Shown: piece by piece, positions 26,475 through 35,911 of the stretch | How positions within the stretch are numbered: the first letter of the stretch is position 1 | How the letters are laid out: the number at the start of each line of letters is the position of its first letter | Source of the DNA: JBEEOW01 sp041191405 | GTDB lineage: Bacteria > Bacteroidota > Bacteroidia > Cytophagales > UBA9547 | Assembly (NCBI GenBank): GCA_041191405.1 | Contig: JBEEOW010000021.1 | Location: forward strand, 11,731-75,730 | Length of the DNA: 64,000 bases | Direction: 5' to 3' | The notes under the pieces: generated by a model | Seen by the model: the letters and a program-made list of their open reading frames with translations, nothing else | Databases searched by the model: none | Told to the model about the DNA's origin: nothing | Translations under genes and position numbers: made by a program

Positions 26475-27086
26475 ATGAAAATTATATGCGTTGGACGAAA
26501 TTATTTAGCTCATGCAGCTGAATTAAACAATCCAAAACCTTCAAATCCTATTATTTTTCTAAAACCAGAAACTGCATTACTCAGACCTAATGAAGATTTC
26601 TACCATCCAAGTTTTAGTAATGATATACATTTTGAAGCTGAAATAGTTATTCGAATTAATAAAGAAGGAAAAAATATTGCAGAAAAATTTGCTTCAAAAT
26701 ACTATTCTGAAATTGGTGTAGGCATAGATTTTACAGCTCGTGATGTGCAAAACGAATTAAAATCCAAAGGCTTACCTTGGGAACTTGCAAAAGCATTTAA
26801 CGGCTCTGCTGCTGTTTCAAATTTTGTTTCAGTTTCTGAGTTTGAAAATGTTCAAAACATCAATTTCTCTTTGAATCAAAATAATATCGAGAAACAAAAT
26901 GGTAACACAAAAGATATGTTATTTTCAATAAATTATCTGATATCATTTATTTCTCAATACTTTACATTAAAAAAAGGAGATTTAATATATACTGGCACTC
27001 CAGTTGGTGTTGAAAAAATCAACATTGGAGATGTACTTGATTTATTCATTGAAGGACAAAAATTACTTACAGTAAATGTTAAATAA
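26475..27086 (+). CDS. Fumarylacetoacetate hydrolase family protein
   Basis: 203 residues, the compact single-domain form. CVGRNYLAHAAELN at the start, IFLKPETALL, HFEAEIVIRI (metal-binding Glu), DFTARDVQ and YTGTPVGVEKI are the family's conserved blocks. Such enzymes hydrolyse acylpyruvates or decarboxylate oxaloacetate with a divalent metal; the substrate here is not clear. It overlaps the next gene by 11 bases. Confidence 0.9.
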   Translation: MKIICVGRNYLAHAAELNNPKPSNPIIFLKPETALLRPNEDFYHPSFSNDIHFEAEIVIRINKEGKNIAEKFASKYYSEIGVGIDFTARDVQNELKSKGLPWELAKAFNGSAAVSNFVSVSEFENVQNINFSLNQNNIEKQNGNTKDMLFSINYLISFISQYFTLKKGDLIYTGTPVGVEKINIGDVLDLFIEGQKLLTVNVK

Positions 27087-28998
27087 ATTTATAAAATTCT
27101 GCATTTCATTTTTAATCTGTATAAATGTACAAGCTACATTACATGCTCAACCATTTTTAAATATTCCTAAAGGTTATTTCACATTTCCTATTATGCCTGG
27201 TCAACCAAATTATTTGGCAGGAAATTTTGGAGAATTACGAAGCAACCATTTCCATTGTGGATTAGATATTAAAACTAATTACACCACAGGTTTACCTGTA
27301 TATTCAGCTGCTGATGGATTTGTTAAAAAAATATATGTATCAACAAAAGGATACGGAAATACAATTCATATTCAACATTATAATGGATTTGTAACTGTTT
27401 ATGCGCATCTTGAATCTTTTGAACCAAAATTAGCTGCTTATGTTCGTAAAAAACAAATTGAATCGCAAACGTTTGAAATCGAATTAAACCCTAACCCATC
27501 TGATTTCCAATACAAACAAAAAGATATAATCGCTTATTCAGGAAACACTGGTTCATCAGGTGGTCCTCATTTACATTTTGAAATAAGAGATACAGCTAAT
27601 AATGTTTACAATCCAATGCTTTTTGGATTTAACGAAATTAAAGATAATGTTCAACCAATATTCAGCAGACTTTCTGTAAGATCATTTACAATAAATAGTA
27701 GAGTTCAAGACGAATTTGGAAGAAAAGAACTTACAGTTGTAAAACAAAACAATGGAAATTTTAGTGTAAAAGAAAAAATAACTGCTTTTGGTTCAATTGC
27801 ATTTGAAGTGGGTGCCTATGATCGTCAAAATGGCACATCAAATTTGAATGGAGTAAAGAGAATTGAACTAAAAATGGACGGAAAAGTATTATACAATCAT
27901 GATATTATTGCATTTCCATTTGAATTACAATCTCACATTAATGCACACATTGATTATGAAACGCACAAAACTCATGGTAAAAGTTTTCAACGATGTTACA
28001 TAGCAGATGGAAACAGACTTGACATTTATAACAAAGCGATAAACAATGGAAAAATTAATATAAATGATACATTAACACATCAAATTACTATCACTGCTTG
28101 GGATGCTGATGACAACAAAAGTGAATTAAATTTTAAAATAAAAGGAACTTACCCTCATACTCATTTCCCAAAACTGTCGCATGGAAAACCAACTTTAAAA
28201 GCTGAGACGCATGAAAATATACTTAAAATCAACATTTTAAATGCTAGCCCAAATGAAGATAAAGGAGTATTTTATATAAATGGCAAAACTAAAGATGTTG
28301 TACCAGATTACATAAATGGTTCAACTGCTGTATATTTATTGGATTTAAGATATACACAGCCCGACTCATTTAAATGTGGAATTCTTAAACAATATTATGC
28401 TTTTAAAGAACCCATTTACCCAAATAAAGTATCCCAATATTACTCAAATTCTGTAATTCTCAATTTCCAGAAATACACATTGTATGATACCTTATACTTA
28501 CAAGTAAGTGAATCAAATGATCCTAAAAGAATTGGAGGGAAAATATATCAAGTGAATAGCCCAACAATCCCTCTCTATAGCGACTTGTTTGTAACATTAA
28601 AAACAAACGAAAAAATTGAAAATAAAGATAAAGCAGCAGCTTATTTATATAGTGAAGGTGGTGGCTTACGATATTTAGGAGGCAAATGGAATGGCGACAT
28701 TATTGATTTCAAAACCAAATACTTAGGAAAATATGCAATAAGAACCGATTTAAAAGCACCTGATGTAAAATTAATAAGCAAAAGCAAAACTCAGTTAAAA
28801 TTTGAAATAGATGATTGGCCATCTGGTATTGAAAAATTTGATGGATATTTAAATGGAAAATGGGTTTTATTTAACTATGAACATAAGAAAAAACTAATAT
28901 GGTTAGATAATCCTTCAAACCAAATTCTAAAAGGAGAGTTTATACTAAAAGTTACTGATAAAGTTGGTAATGTTCATACTTACAAAACTAAACTATAA
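27076..28998 (+). CDS. M23 (LytM-type) peptidase, exported
   Basis: 640 residues. Signal peptide to about residue 25 (LHAQ). The M23 domain (about 50-185) contains HFHCGLD (His60 and Asp64), a His at 111, and HLHFEIRD (165-172) including the catalytic and zinc-binding His. The remaining 450 residues are beta-sandwich-like domains rich in Asn/Lys. It likely cleaves peptidoglycan cross-links in the periplasm. The start overlaps the FAH gene by 11 bases. Confidence 0.9.
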   Translation: MLNKFIKFCISFLICINVQATLHAQPFLNIPKGYFTFPIMPGQPNYLAGNFGELRSNHFHCGLDIKTNYTTGLPVYSAADGFVKKIYVSTKGYGNTIHIQHYNGFVTVYAHLESFEPKLAAYVRKKQIESQTFEIELNPNPSDFQYKQKDIIAYSGNTGSSGGPHLHFEIRDTANNVYNPMLFGFNEIKDNVQPIFSRLSVRSFTINSRVQDEFGRKELTVVKQNNGNFSVKEKITAFGSIAFEVGAYDRQNGTSNLNGVKRIELKMDGKVLYNHDIIAFPFELQSHINAHIDYETHKTHGKSFQRCYIADGNRLDIYNKAINNGKININDTLTHQITITAWDADDNKSELNFKIKGTYPHTHFPKLSHGKPTLKAETHENILKINILNASPNEDKGVFYINGKTKDVVPDYINGSTAVYLLDLRYTQPDSFKCGILKQYYAFKEPIYPNKVSQYYSNSVILNFQKYTLYDTLYLQVSESNDPKRIGGKIYQVNSPTIPLYSDLFVTLKTNEKIENKDKAAAYLYSEGGGLRYLGGKWNGDIIDFKTKYLGKYAIRTDLKAPDVKLISKSKTQLKFEIDDWPSGIEKFDGYLNGKWVLFNYEHKKKLIWLDNPSNQILKGEFILKVTDKVGNVHTYKTKL

Positions 28999-29004
28999 TT
29001 TACT

Positions 29005-29460
29005 ATGGCACTTACAATTGGTGATAAAGCTCCAGATTTTAAATCAAAAGATGATAAAGGCAACACTATATCATTATCACAATTTTTAGGAAAAAAGATT
29101 GTACTTTATTTCTACCCTAAAGATAATACTCCTGGATGTACAGAACAAGCTTGTAACCTAAGAGACAACTATGAATCTTTACTTGCAAATGGATACGTAG
29201 TATTAGGAGTTAGTATTGATGATGAAAAATCTCACACCAAATTTATAAATAAATTCAATTTACCTTTTCCACTAATTGCAGATACTGAAAAGGAAATTGT
29301 AAACCTTTATGGAGTTTGGGCAGAAAAATCCATGTATGGCAAAACATACATGGGAATAGTTCGTACAACCTTCATTATTGATGAAAATGGAGTGATAATT
29401 GAAGTTATAGCAAAGGTTAAAACCAAAGAACATTACAATCAAATAATCAATAAGTTATAA
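29005..29460 (+). CDS. bcp: Peroxiredoxin of the Bcp/PrxQ type
   Basis: 151 residues. YPKDNTPGCTEQACNLRD holds the peroxidatic Cys45 and resolving Cys50, the PrxQ C-x4-C arrangement. Reduces hydrogen peroxide and organic peroxides using thioredoxin. Follows the M23 gene by six bases and is probably co-transcribed with it. Confidence 0.92.
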   Translation: MALTIGDKAPDFKSKDDKGNTISLSQFLGKKIVLYFYPKDNTPGCTEQACNLRDNYESLLANGYVVLGVSIDDEKSHTKFINKFNLPFPLIADTEKEIVNLYGVWAEKSMYGKTYMGIVRTTFIIDENGVIIEVIAKVKTKEHYNQIINKL

Positions 29461-29511
29461 CACTTTCTTTTTAAGAATAAGTATAAAATATTGATTTTTT
29501 ATTAAAAATAA

Positions 29512-29543
29512 TTGTGCTTTTAAGATAAAGATATCTATCTTTA
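29512..29543 (+). promoter_or_regulatory. Probable promoter of the transketolase cluster
   Basis: TTG at 29512-29514, 21-base spacer, TATCTTTA at 29536-29543 (one mismatch to TAnnTTTG). The leader before ATG 29641 would be about 90 bases. Confidence 0.5.
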
Positions 29544-29640
29544 GAAGATTCTTTTAACCTAAAGAAGTTCAATTAAAAACGATAATAAGCTATTGATTAT
29601 TAGCTTAATTAAGAATTTTGAAGTCAAAAAATATAGTTAA

Positions 29641-30498
29641 ATGTTTACTAAAATAACAGAAATTGCTACACTTGAAAGCATTGCTAAGCAAGTAAGAAGA
29701 GACATCGTTAGAATGGTTCATGGTTCAAAAAATGGTCACCCAGGAGGTGCTTTAGGTTGTGCCGATTTATTTGTAGCATTATATTTCAACGAAATGACTC
29801 ATGACCCAACTTTCAAAATGGAAGGTAAAGGGGAAGACTTATTCTTTTTATCAAATGGTCATATTTCTGCTGTTTTTTATTCAGTTTTAGCACGTTCAGG
29901 TTATTTTCCAGTAAGTGAACTATCAACTCATAGAAAACTAAATTCTAGATTACAAGGTCACCCTACTCCTCACGAACACCTTCCAGGTATTCGTATGGCT
30001 TCTGGTTCACTTGGACAAGGTTTGTCAGTTGCAATTGGTGCTGCACAAGCTAAAAAATTAGACAAAGACAATTCAATTGTTTATTGTTTAATGGGTGATG
30101 GAGAGCAACAAGAGGGGCAAATTTGGGAAGCTGCAATGTATGGCGCACATCATAAAGTTGACAATGTAATTGCATTTGTTGATTATAACAAACAACAAAT
30201 TGATGGTAGTACTGACCAAGTTATGTCATTACTTGATTTATCAGCTAAATGGGTAAGTTTTGGATGGGAAGTATTATCTGTTGATGGTAACAATATGGCT
30301 GAATTAGTAGCAGCTATTGACAATGCAAAACAAAATTTAGTAGGAAAAGGTAAACCAATTATGTTTATAATGAAAACTGAAATGGGTCAAGGAATTGACT
30401 ATATGATGGGTTCACATAAATGGCATGGTGTAGCACCAAATGACAATGAATTAGCTAGTGCATTAGCACAATTAGAAGAAACATTAGGAGATTATTAA
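29641..30498 (+). CDS. Transketolase, N-terminal subunit
   Basis: 285 residues, covering only the thiamine-diphosphate-binding half. GHPGGALG, then HPTPHEHLPGIRMASGSLGQGL, GDGEQQEGQIWEA (the GDG...motif binding the cofactor metal) and KWHGVAPN. It must pair with the C-terminal half encoded at 31939-32895. Transfers two-carbon units in the pentose phosphate pathway. A vWA gene lies between the two halves. Confidence 0.95.
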   Translation: MFTKITEIATLESIAKQVRRDIVRMVHGSKNGHPGGALGCADLFVALYFNEMTHDPTFKMEGKGEDLFFLSNGHISAVFYSVLARSGYFPVSELSTHRKLNSRLQGHPTPHEHLPGIRMASGSLGQGLSVAIGAAQAKKLDKDNSIVYCLMGDGEQQEGQIWEAAMYGAHHKVDNVIAFVDYNKQQIDGSTDQVMSLLDLSAKWVSFGWEVLSVDGNNMAELVAAIDNAKQNLVGKGKPIMFIMKTEMGQGIDYMMGSHKWHGVAPNDNELASALAQLEETLGDY

Positions 30499-30505
30499 TT
30501 AATTT

Positions 30506-31915
30506 ATGATTAATAGAATAACAAAAATATTTTTAGGGATTTCAATTATTTTATTGGGAATGAGCAATTTTGCTCATGCTCAATTTGATAAAAAGAAAGA
30601 AGAGCCTAAATTAACTCGAATATTATTTATTTTCGACTGCTCAGGAAGTATGCTTGCTAACTGGGAAAACGATTCAAGAATGAATAATGCTAAAAAAGTT
30701 TTTTCGGAGTTAGTTGATTCATTAAAAAATAAAAAAAACTTAGAAATTGCACTTCGCTGCTATGGTCATCAATACGATAAAGTTTTCCAAAACTGTAAAG
30801 ATACCAAATTAGAAGTGCCATTTTTGCTTGGGCCAAAATGTTTTGATATGGTGAAAGCCAAAGTTAAAACTTTAGTTCCTAGAGGAAATACTCCAATTGC
30901 CTATTCTCTTGAGCAAGGTGCCAACGATTTTCCTAATGACCCAAATGTTAGAAATGTAATTATCTTAATTACAGATGGTTTAGAATCATGTAATGGAGAC
31001 CCTTGTGCATTATCTCTTGCTTTACAGAAAAACAAAATATTCTTAAAGCCATTTATTATTGGTTTAGGAGTTGATGATGATTGGGGAAAAGCCTTTGAAT
31101 GTATGGGTCAATTTTTCGAAGCAAAAACTGTTGGTCAATACAAAAGTATTTTGAGCCAAATATTGGGTCAAACTTTAAATAAAACAACAGTTAGCGTTAA
31201 ATTACTTGATTTATACGACAAACCAACTGAAACAAATGTAGATGTTACTTTTGTTAATAATGTAACAAATGAACCTGTTTATGATTTCATTCATTATTTA
31301 GATGCGGCAGGAAATCCTGATACATTGAATATAGACGCTGTAATTAGTTATGATGTAATTGTAAACACTACACCTCCTAGAATAAAAAGAAATGTTTATT
31401 TAGAAGGTGGTAAACATAATGTTATTGAAATTAAATGCCCGCAAGGTACTTTAAATGTAAACTTTGAAGGTGGTGCAAATGATTACAAAAACCTAAATGC
31501 CATTGTAAGCCCAACTGATTCTGTAAATACACTTCATAATATTAAAGTAGGAGTTAAAGATAAATTCATAGTTGGTACTTATGACGTTGAAGTATTAACA
31601 CTTCCAAGAATAGTATTTAAAGAAGTTTCAATAAATCAAAGCCAAACTACTAATCTTAAAATACCACAACCAGGGGTTTTAAGTATTCCATTAGCAACTC
31701 CAGGATGGGGAAGTTTATATCAAGTACTTCCTGGTGGAGAACACAAATGGATTTACAACTTTGATAACAATTCAAAAATTCAAACAGCCATTCAGCCAGG
31801 GGATTATAAAATTGTTTTCAGAGCCAAAGGTTCAAAAGGAGCACAATATACTGATGTTCAGTATTTCAAAATACAACCTGGTGTAACAACTATGGTTAAA
31901 TTATTCAATAAATAA
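30506..31915 (+). CDS. Exported von Willebrand factor A domain protein
   Basis: 469 residues. Signal peptide ending AHAQ (about 26). The vWA domain (37-215) has the MIDAS motif DCSGS (44-48), a Thr in RGNTPIAY and Asp in ITDGLESC. Cys pairs (CNGDPC and others) fit an extracytoplasmic site. The C-terminal 230 residues are beta-rich. Sits seven bases after one transketolase half and 23 before the other, so it is transcribed with them, although no functional link is known. Confidence 0.85.
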   Translation: MINRITKIFLGISIILLGMSNFAHAQFDKKKEEPKLTRILFIFDCSGSMLANWENDSRMNNAKKVFSELVDSLKNKKNLEIALRCYGHQYDKVFQNCKDTKLEVPFLLGPKCFDMVKAKVKTLVPRGNTPIAYSLEQGANDFPNDPNVRNVIILITDGLESCNGDPCALSLALQKNKIFLKPFIIGLGVDDDWGKAFECMGQFFEAKTVGQYKSILSQILGQTLNKTTVSVKLLDLYDKPTETNVDVTFVNNVTNEPVYDFIHYLDAAGNPDTLNIDAVISYDVIVNTTPPRIKRNVYLEGGKHNVIEIKCPQGTLNVNFEGGANDYKNLNAIVSPTDSVNTLHNIKVGVKDKFIVGTYDVEVLTLPRIVFKEVSINQSQTTNLKIPQPGVLSIPLATPGWGSLYQVLPGGEHKWIYNFDNNSKIQTAIQPGDYKIVFRAKGSKGAQYTDVQYFKIQPGVTTMVKLFNK

Positions 31916-31938
31916 CAGCATTGCAGCTAAATTATATA

Positions 31939-32895
31939 ATGAAAAAATTCCCTTTTACAGAAAAGTTAGATACTCGCTCAGGATTTGGAGCAGGATTACA
32001 TGAATTAGGCAAAACAAACCCAAATGTAGTAGCACTTTGTGCTGACTTAACAGGTTCGTTAAAAATGGATGCATTCCAAAAAGAATGTCCTGACCGTTTT
32101 TTTCAAGTAGGTATTGCTGAAGCAAACATGATAAGCTTAGCCGCAGGTATGAGTATTTCAGGTAAAATTCCATTTACAGGAACTTTTGCTAACTTTTCTA
32201 CAGGTAGAGTATATGACCAAATAAGACAATCAGTAGCTTATTCAGGTAAAAATGTAAAAATTGCAGCTTCACACGCAGGTTTAACTTTGGGTGAAGATGG
32301 TGCAACACATCAAATTTTAGAAGATATTGGATTAATGAAAATGTTACCAGGAATGGTAGTAATTAATCCATGTGATTATAATCAAACAAAAGCAGCAACT
32401 ATAGCAAGTGCAGCTTATGATGGACCAGTTTATTTACGTTTTGGTCGTCCAGCAATACCAAACTTTACAGCACCAGATCAAAAATTTGAAATTGGTAAAG
32501 CAGTAACATTACAAGAAGGAACGGATGTAACTATCTTTGCTACTGGGCATTTAGTATGGGAAGCAATTTTAGCTGCTGAAGAATTAGAAGCAAAAGGTAT
32601 TTCTGTTGAAATAATTAATATACATACGATTAAACCTTTGGACGAAGAAGCTGTCTTAGCATCAGCAAGAAAAACTAAAGCTGTTGTTACTGCAGAAGAA
32701 CACAATTATTTAGGAGGATTAGGTGAATCAATTGCTGGCTTATTAGCTCGTAATTTACCAACTCCAATTGAATTTGTAGCAGTAAATGATACTTTTGGTG
32801 AATCTGGAACTCCAGATCAATTGATGAATAAATATGAAATCAGTGCACCATTTGTAGCGAAAGCAGCAGAAAAAGTAATTGCAAGAAAGCAATAG
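31939..32895 (+). CDS. Transketolase, C-terminal subunit
   Basis: 318 residues from ATG 31939 (MKKFPFTEKLDTRSGFG); a start at 31921 lacks support. ADLTGSLKMD, then GIAEANMISLAAGMS (the Glu that activates thiamine), ASHAGLTLGEDGATHQ and the transketolase C domain with DTFGESGTPDQLMN. Completes the enzyme with the gene at 29641. Followed by a strong terminator. Confidence 0.95.
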   Translation: MKKFPFTEKLDTRSGFGAGLHELGKTNPNVVALCADLTGSLKMDAFQKECPDRFFQVGIAEANMISLAAGMSISGKIPFTGTFANFSTGRVYDQIRQSVAYSGKNVKIAASHAGLTLGEDGATHQILEDIGLMKMLPGMVVINPCDYNQTKAATIASAAYDGPVYLRFGRPAIPNFTAPDQKFEIGKAVTLQEGTDVTIFATGHLVWEAILAAEELEAKGISVEIINIHTIKPLDEEAVLASARKTKAVVTAEEHNYLGGLGESIAGLLARNLPTPIEFVAVNDTFGESGTPDQLMNKYEISAPFVAKAAEKVIARKQ

Positions 32896-32914
32896 TATAA
32901 CCTTATAATAAATC

Positions 32915-32953
32915 AAAAAGGGTGACTTGCTTTAAAAACGAGTCACCCTTTTT
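32915..32953. terminator. Terminator after the transketolase cluster
   Basis: A 13-bp stem (32915-32927 with 32941-32953), starting with A5 and ending with T5, so it works in either direction. It ends 12 bases before the start of the sigma-factor gene. Confidence 0.85.
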
Positions 32954-32965
32954 TATATCAAAATA

Positions 32966-33505
32966 TTGGAAGATAAAGACATTATAGCACTCTTTGCTGA
33001 TGAGCATTCTCGTAATTATGCCTACAGCCTTTTGGTAAATAAATACTCCAAAAAGGTTTATTGGATGATTAGGAAAATGGTTATTGACCATGATGATGCG
33101 AATGATTTAACCCAAGAAACATTTTTAAAAGTATGGTTTCATCTTGACGATTTCAGACAAGATTCAAAACTTTATACTTGGATTTATAGAATTGCAACCA
33201 ATGAAAGTTTAAACTTTTTAGCTAAAAAAAGAAAAAGATTTTTTTTACCAATTGTTGATGTTGAAGCAGAATTAAGTAATCACCTAGATTCAGGTGGCTA
33301 TATCGATGGTGATGAAATTCAAATGAAACTTCAAAAAGCATTATTAACTTTGCCCGAAAAACAAAGATTAGTTTTTAATATGAAGTATTTTGATGAATTA
33401 AAATACGAAGAAATTTCCGAAATATTAGGGACTTCTGTTGGAGCTCTTAAAGCATCATACCATTTAGCAGCAAAAAAAATTGAACTTTATTTAACTTCAA
33501 ATTAA
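32966..33505 (+). CDS. ECF-type RNA polymerase sigma factor
   Basis: 179 residues from a TTG start (no ATG is in frame near it). Region 2 is MVIDHDDANDLTQETFLKVW through LYTWIYRIATNESLNFL; region 4 is LPEKQRLVFNMKYFDELKYE, EISEILGTSVGALKASYHLA, with the helix-turn-helix for the -35 element. Controls an envelope stress or extracytoplasmic regulon, judged from its partner genes. Its start is squeezed against the upstream terminator, so its promoter must overlap that hairpin or lie inside the previous gene. Confidence 0.9.
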   Translation: MEDKDIIALFADEHSRNYAYSLLVNKYSKKVYWMIRKMVIDHDDANDLTQETFLKVWFHLDDFRQDSKLYTWIYRIATNESLNFLAKKRKRFFLPIVDVEAELSNHLDSGGYIDGDEIQMKLQKALLTLPEKQRLVFNMKYFDELKYEEISEILGTSVGALKASYHLAAKKIELYLTSN

Positions 33506-33538
33506 ACCTTCATACAAAAATAATATCAAATAACTGTG

Positions 33539-34231
33539 ATGAATAATAAAAACAAGATATCGCTTGATAACCTTAAAAATACCAATCCATTCGGTGTTAA
33601 TGAGGATTATTTTGCCAATCTTGAATCAAAAATTATTCAGCGAAGTGAAGCATTAAATAACCCTCAATTAGCATTTAGTGTTCCTGAAAATTATGAAGAA
33701 ACATTAGCCAATAGTATTCTAAAAAATACTTCTGAATTTGAAATTAATGCAACAAACACTATTCCATTTACAGTTCCTGACAAATATTTTGAAACATTAA
33801 ATAGTCAGATTCAATACAAAAAACAACAACAAACAGCAAAATCAAAAATTTCCATTTTAGAAAATTGGAAAACACAATTAGCTATTCCATTGGCTGTAGC
33901 TGCATCATTAGCAATCATCATTACCATTGGAATAAATAATATGGATAATAAATTTGTGAAAAAAAGTAGTAACAATACTGCTAATCAGCACAATTTCAAC
34001 ATTGATACAAAAATTAATTCAATTAATAAGAATGATATAATTGAATACCTAGCAATGGATAATGAAAACATTGCTCAAGAAATAAGTTCAATTGCTGAAA
34101 GCTCCCCTATTTCTCTAAAAAATAATGATTCAAGAATGAAACACATTAAAAAAGAGGAAATTAAACAAAGTTTGGAAGCTGAAATTGACTTACAAGAATT
34201 AGAAACATTAACTGACGAAGAATTACAATAA
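33539..34231 (+). CDS. Membrane protein, probable anti-sigma factor
   Basis: 230 residues from ATG 33539 (a GTG precedes it by three bases). A 112-residue cytoplasmic part with two related segments (PFGVNEDYFANLESKI, PFTVPDKYFETLNSQI), a helix at about 118-135 (LAIPLAVAASLAIIITIGI), and an Asn/Glu-rich periplasmic tail. Directly follows the ECF sigma gene, the usual place for its anti-sigma factor. No zinc-binding HxxxCxxC is present. Confidence 0.7.
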   Translation: MNNKNKISLDNLKNTNPFGVNEDYFANLESKIIQRSEALNNPQLAFSVPENYEETLANSILKNTSEFEINATNTIPFTVPDKYFETLNSQIQYKKQQQTAKSKISILENWKTQLAIPLAVAASLAIIITIGINNMDNKFVKKSSNNTANQHNFNIDTKINSINKNDIIEYLAMDNENIAQEISSIAESSPISLKNNDSRMKHIKKEEIKQSLEAEIDLQELETLTDEELQ

Positions 34232-34653
34232 TGATAAAAAGAATTTTACATATCGTATTATTTGTATTTATCTCTTGCTTTGCTCAAGCCCAAAATACTC
34301 CAGGTTCAAAAGAAAAAATTGAAGCTGTTAAAATTGGTTTTATTAGCGAACGCTTAGAATTAAATGCTAAACAAGCACAAACTTTTTGGCCAATGTACAC
34401 TGAATATAGTGCGAAAAAGAAAGAAATAAAAAAAGCTATTAAACTATTAAAAGTAGAAAATGCTGAAAATGAAACTGATGCTGAAATTATCGAAGATTTC
34501 AAAAAGATAAATCAACTAAAACAAAAAGAAGTTGATATTGAAAAGGAATATGTAGATAAATTTTTAACTGTATTAACTCCTAAACAATTAGCTGCTTTAT
34601 ATATTGCTGAAAGAGATTTTACAAAAAAATTACTTGAACAGTTAAAAAAGTAA
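34231..34653 (+). CDS. Periplasmic LTxxQ (Spy/CpxP-like) protein
   Basis: 140 residues; signal peptide ending FAQAQ (about 21). Helical, with LELNAKQAQTFWPMY and LTPKQLAALYIAE, the paired LTxxQ-type motifs of Spy/CpxP chaperones. The start overlaps the anti-sigma stop (TAATG). The sigma/anti-sigma/Spy-like trio suggests a response to periplasmic folding stress. Confidence 0.75.
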   Translation: MIKRILHIVLFVFISCFAQAQNTPGSKEKIEAVKIGFISERLELNAKQAQTFWPMYTEYSAKKKEIKKAIKLLKVENAENETDAEIIEDFKKINQLKQKEVDIEKEYVDKFLTVLTPKQLAALYIAERDFTKKLLEQLKK

Positions 34654-34654
34654 T

Positions 34655-35386
34655 TTAATTTCTCATACCAAAATAAATATTTATAAATGCTGAAGTAAAA
34701 AATTGTCTATTATCCGCTTTAGGTAATATTACAGCACCTCTTGAATACAATTCTGTAATAAAGCCTAATTCAGCACCAGAAACTGTTTCGCCCCAAGTAC
34801 TTGCTTCAAAAAACAAAGAAGTTTTCAGATGGATTCCAGGTATAAATTTAGCATCAGCTAATCCATAGAACAATCCAGCATTACCATATGTATTAGCAGG
34901 ATTAGCTGTTGAAAAAGAATTGTATGGAACAATAGAATAATTATTTGCCGATGGCCCGTATAAAATATTATATGGTGTTTCCAAACCAATGGATGGACCT
35001 CCAGCTAGTAACCAAGTAACTTGAACCCCCTCTTCATCTCCTTTATTAAACAACAACCATTCAAAACCATACGATGGTCTTACTACAAAAAAATAATTCA
35101 TTTTGCCTAAAACATATGAATTATTGGTTGAGTCAGAAGTAATTCTTTTTTCTTTTGGATGTTTAATATTTACTAAATCAAGTGTAAATGTTCTAAACTT
35201 TTTTTCATCAATTTTATGCGCATATCGTAAACTTATTCCTCCTAAAATATCTCCTACTGTATTCCATTGTGCGCCCAACGAAAATTCATTAGTATAAGTA
35301 TCTTCATCATTATTTTTTTGTGCCCAAACTATGTTTGATAGCAGTAAAGAAACTAAAATTAAAATATATTTTTTACGCTTATACAT
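34655..35386 (-). CDS. Outer-membrane beta-barrel-like protein
   Basis: 243 residues. Signal peptide ending VWAQ (about 22). Alternating hydrophobic and aromatic strands throughout (SLGAQWNTVGDILGGISLRY), ending FINIYFGMRN with an aromatic near the C-terminus. Probably a small outer-membrane barrel; family not identified. One base separates it from the convergent LTxxQ gene. Confidence 0.65.
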   Translation of the reverse strand: MYKRKKYILILVSLLLSNIVWAQKNNDEDTYTNEFSLGAQWNTVGDILGGISLRYAHKIDEKKFRTFTLDLVNIKHPKEKRITSDSTNNSYVLGKMNYFFVVRPSYGFEWLLFNKGDEEGVQVTWLLAGGPSIGLETPYNILYGPSANNYSIVPYNSFSTANPANTYGNAGLFYGLADAKFIPGIHLKTSLFFEASTWGETVSGAELGFITELYSRGAVILPKADNRQFFTSAFINIYFGMRN

Positions 35387-35459
35387 TCCTGAAATGATGA
35401 ATTAATTATATAATAATATAAATTTACAATCTTATAACGAATTTACAATAGAAAATAAT

Positions 35460-35876
35460 ATGGCAACATTAGAAACTGTTTATTTAGGCGAATTACGTAC
35501 TGAATCTCAACACTTAAACTCTGGTATAAAAATAATTACTGATGCTCCACTCGACAATAACGGACGTGGAGAAGCATTTTCACCTACCGACTTAGTAGCA
35601 TCAGCATTGGGTAGTTGTATGTTAACCATTATGGGTATTTTATCAAATAGAGAGTCAATTGATATTGTTGGAACAAAATTAAGTGTAACCAAAATTATGA
35701 CTTCAGAGCCACCGAGAAAAATTGCAAAAATTGAAGTAATTTTTAATGTGCCAAGTGAAAAAGTAGCAGTTTTGACAGATAATCAAAAACAAAAATTAAA
35801 AAATGCAGCTCACACATGCCCTGTAGCATTGAGCTTACATCCTGAAATTGAACAAAATATAGTATTTAATTTTTAA
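35460..35876 (+). CDS. OsmC-family peroxide-reducing protein
   Basis: 138 residues. FSPTDLVASALGSCMLTIMG (Cys53) and AAHTCPVALSLHPEIE (Cys120) are the two redox cysteines of OsmC/Ohr-type proteins. Reduces organic hydroperoxides, probably cytoplasmic. Its stop is followed at once by a strong bidirectional terminator. Confidence 0.9.
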   Translation: MATLETVYLGELRTESQHLNSGIKIITDAPLDNNGRGEAFSPTDLVASALGSCMLTIMGILSNRESIDIVGTKLSVTKIMTSEPPRKIAKIEVIFNVPSEKVAVLTDNQKQKLKNAAHTCPVALSLHPEIEQNIVFNF

Positions 35877-35877
35877 C

Positions 35878-35907
35878 AAAAAAGGCTTCCAAATTGGAAG
35901 CCTTTTT
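35878..35907. terminator. Bidirectional terminator
   Basis: GGCTTCCAA pairs with TTGGAAGCC around one base, flanked by A6 and T5. It serves the OsmC gene and the convergent Cys-rich gene. Confidence 0.85.
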
Positions 35908-35911
35908 AATA

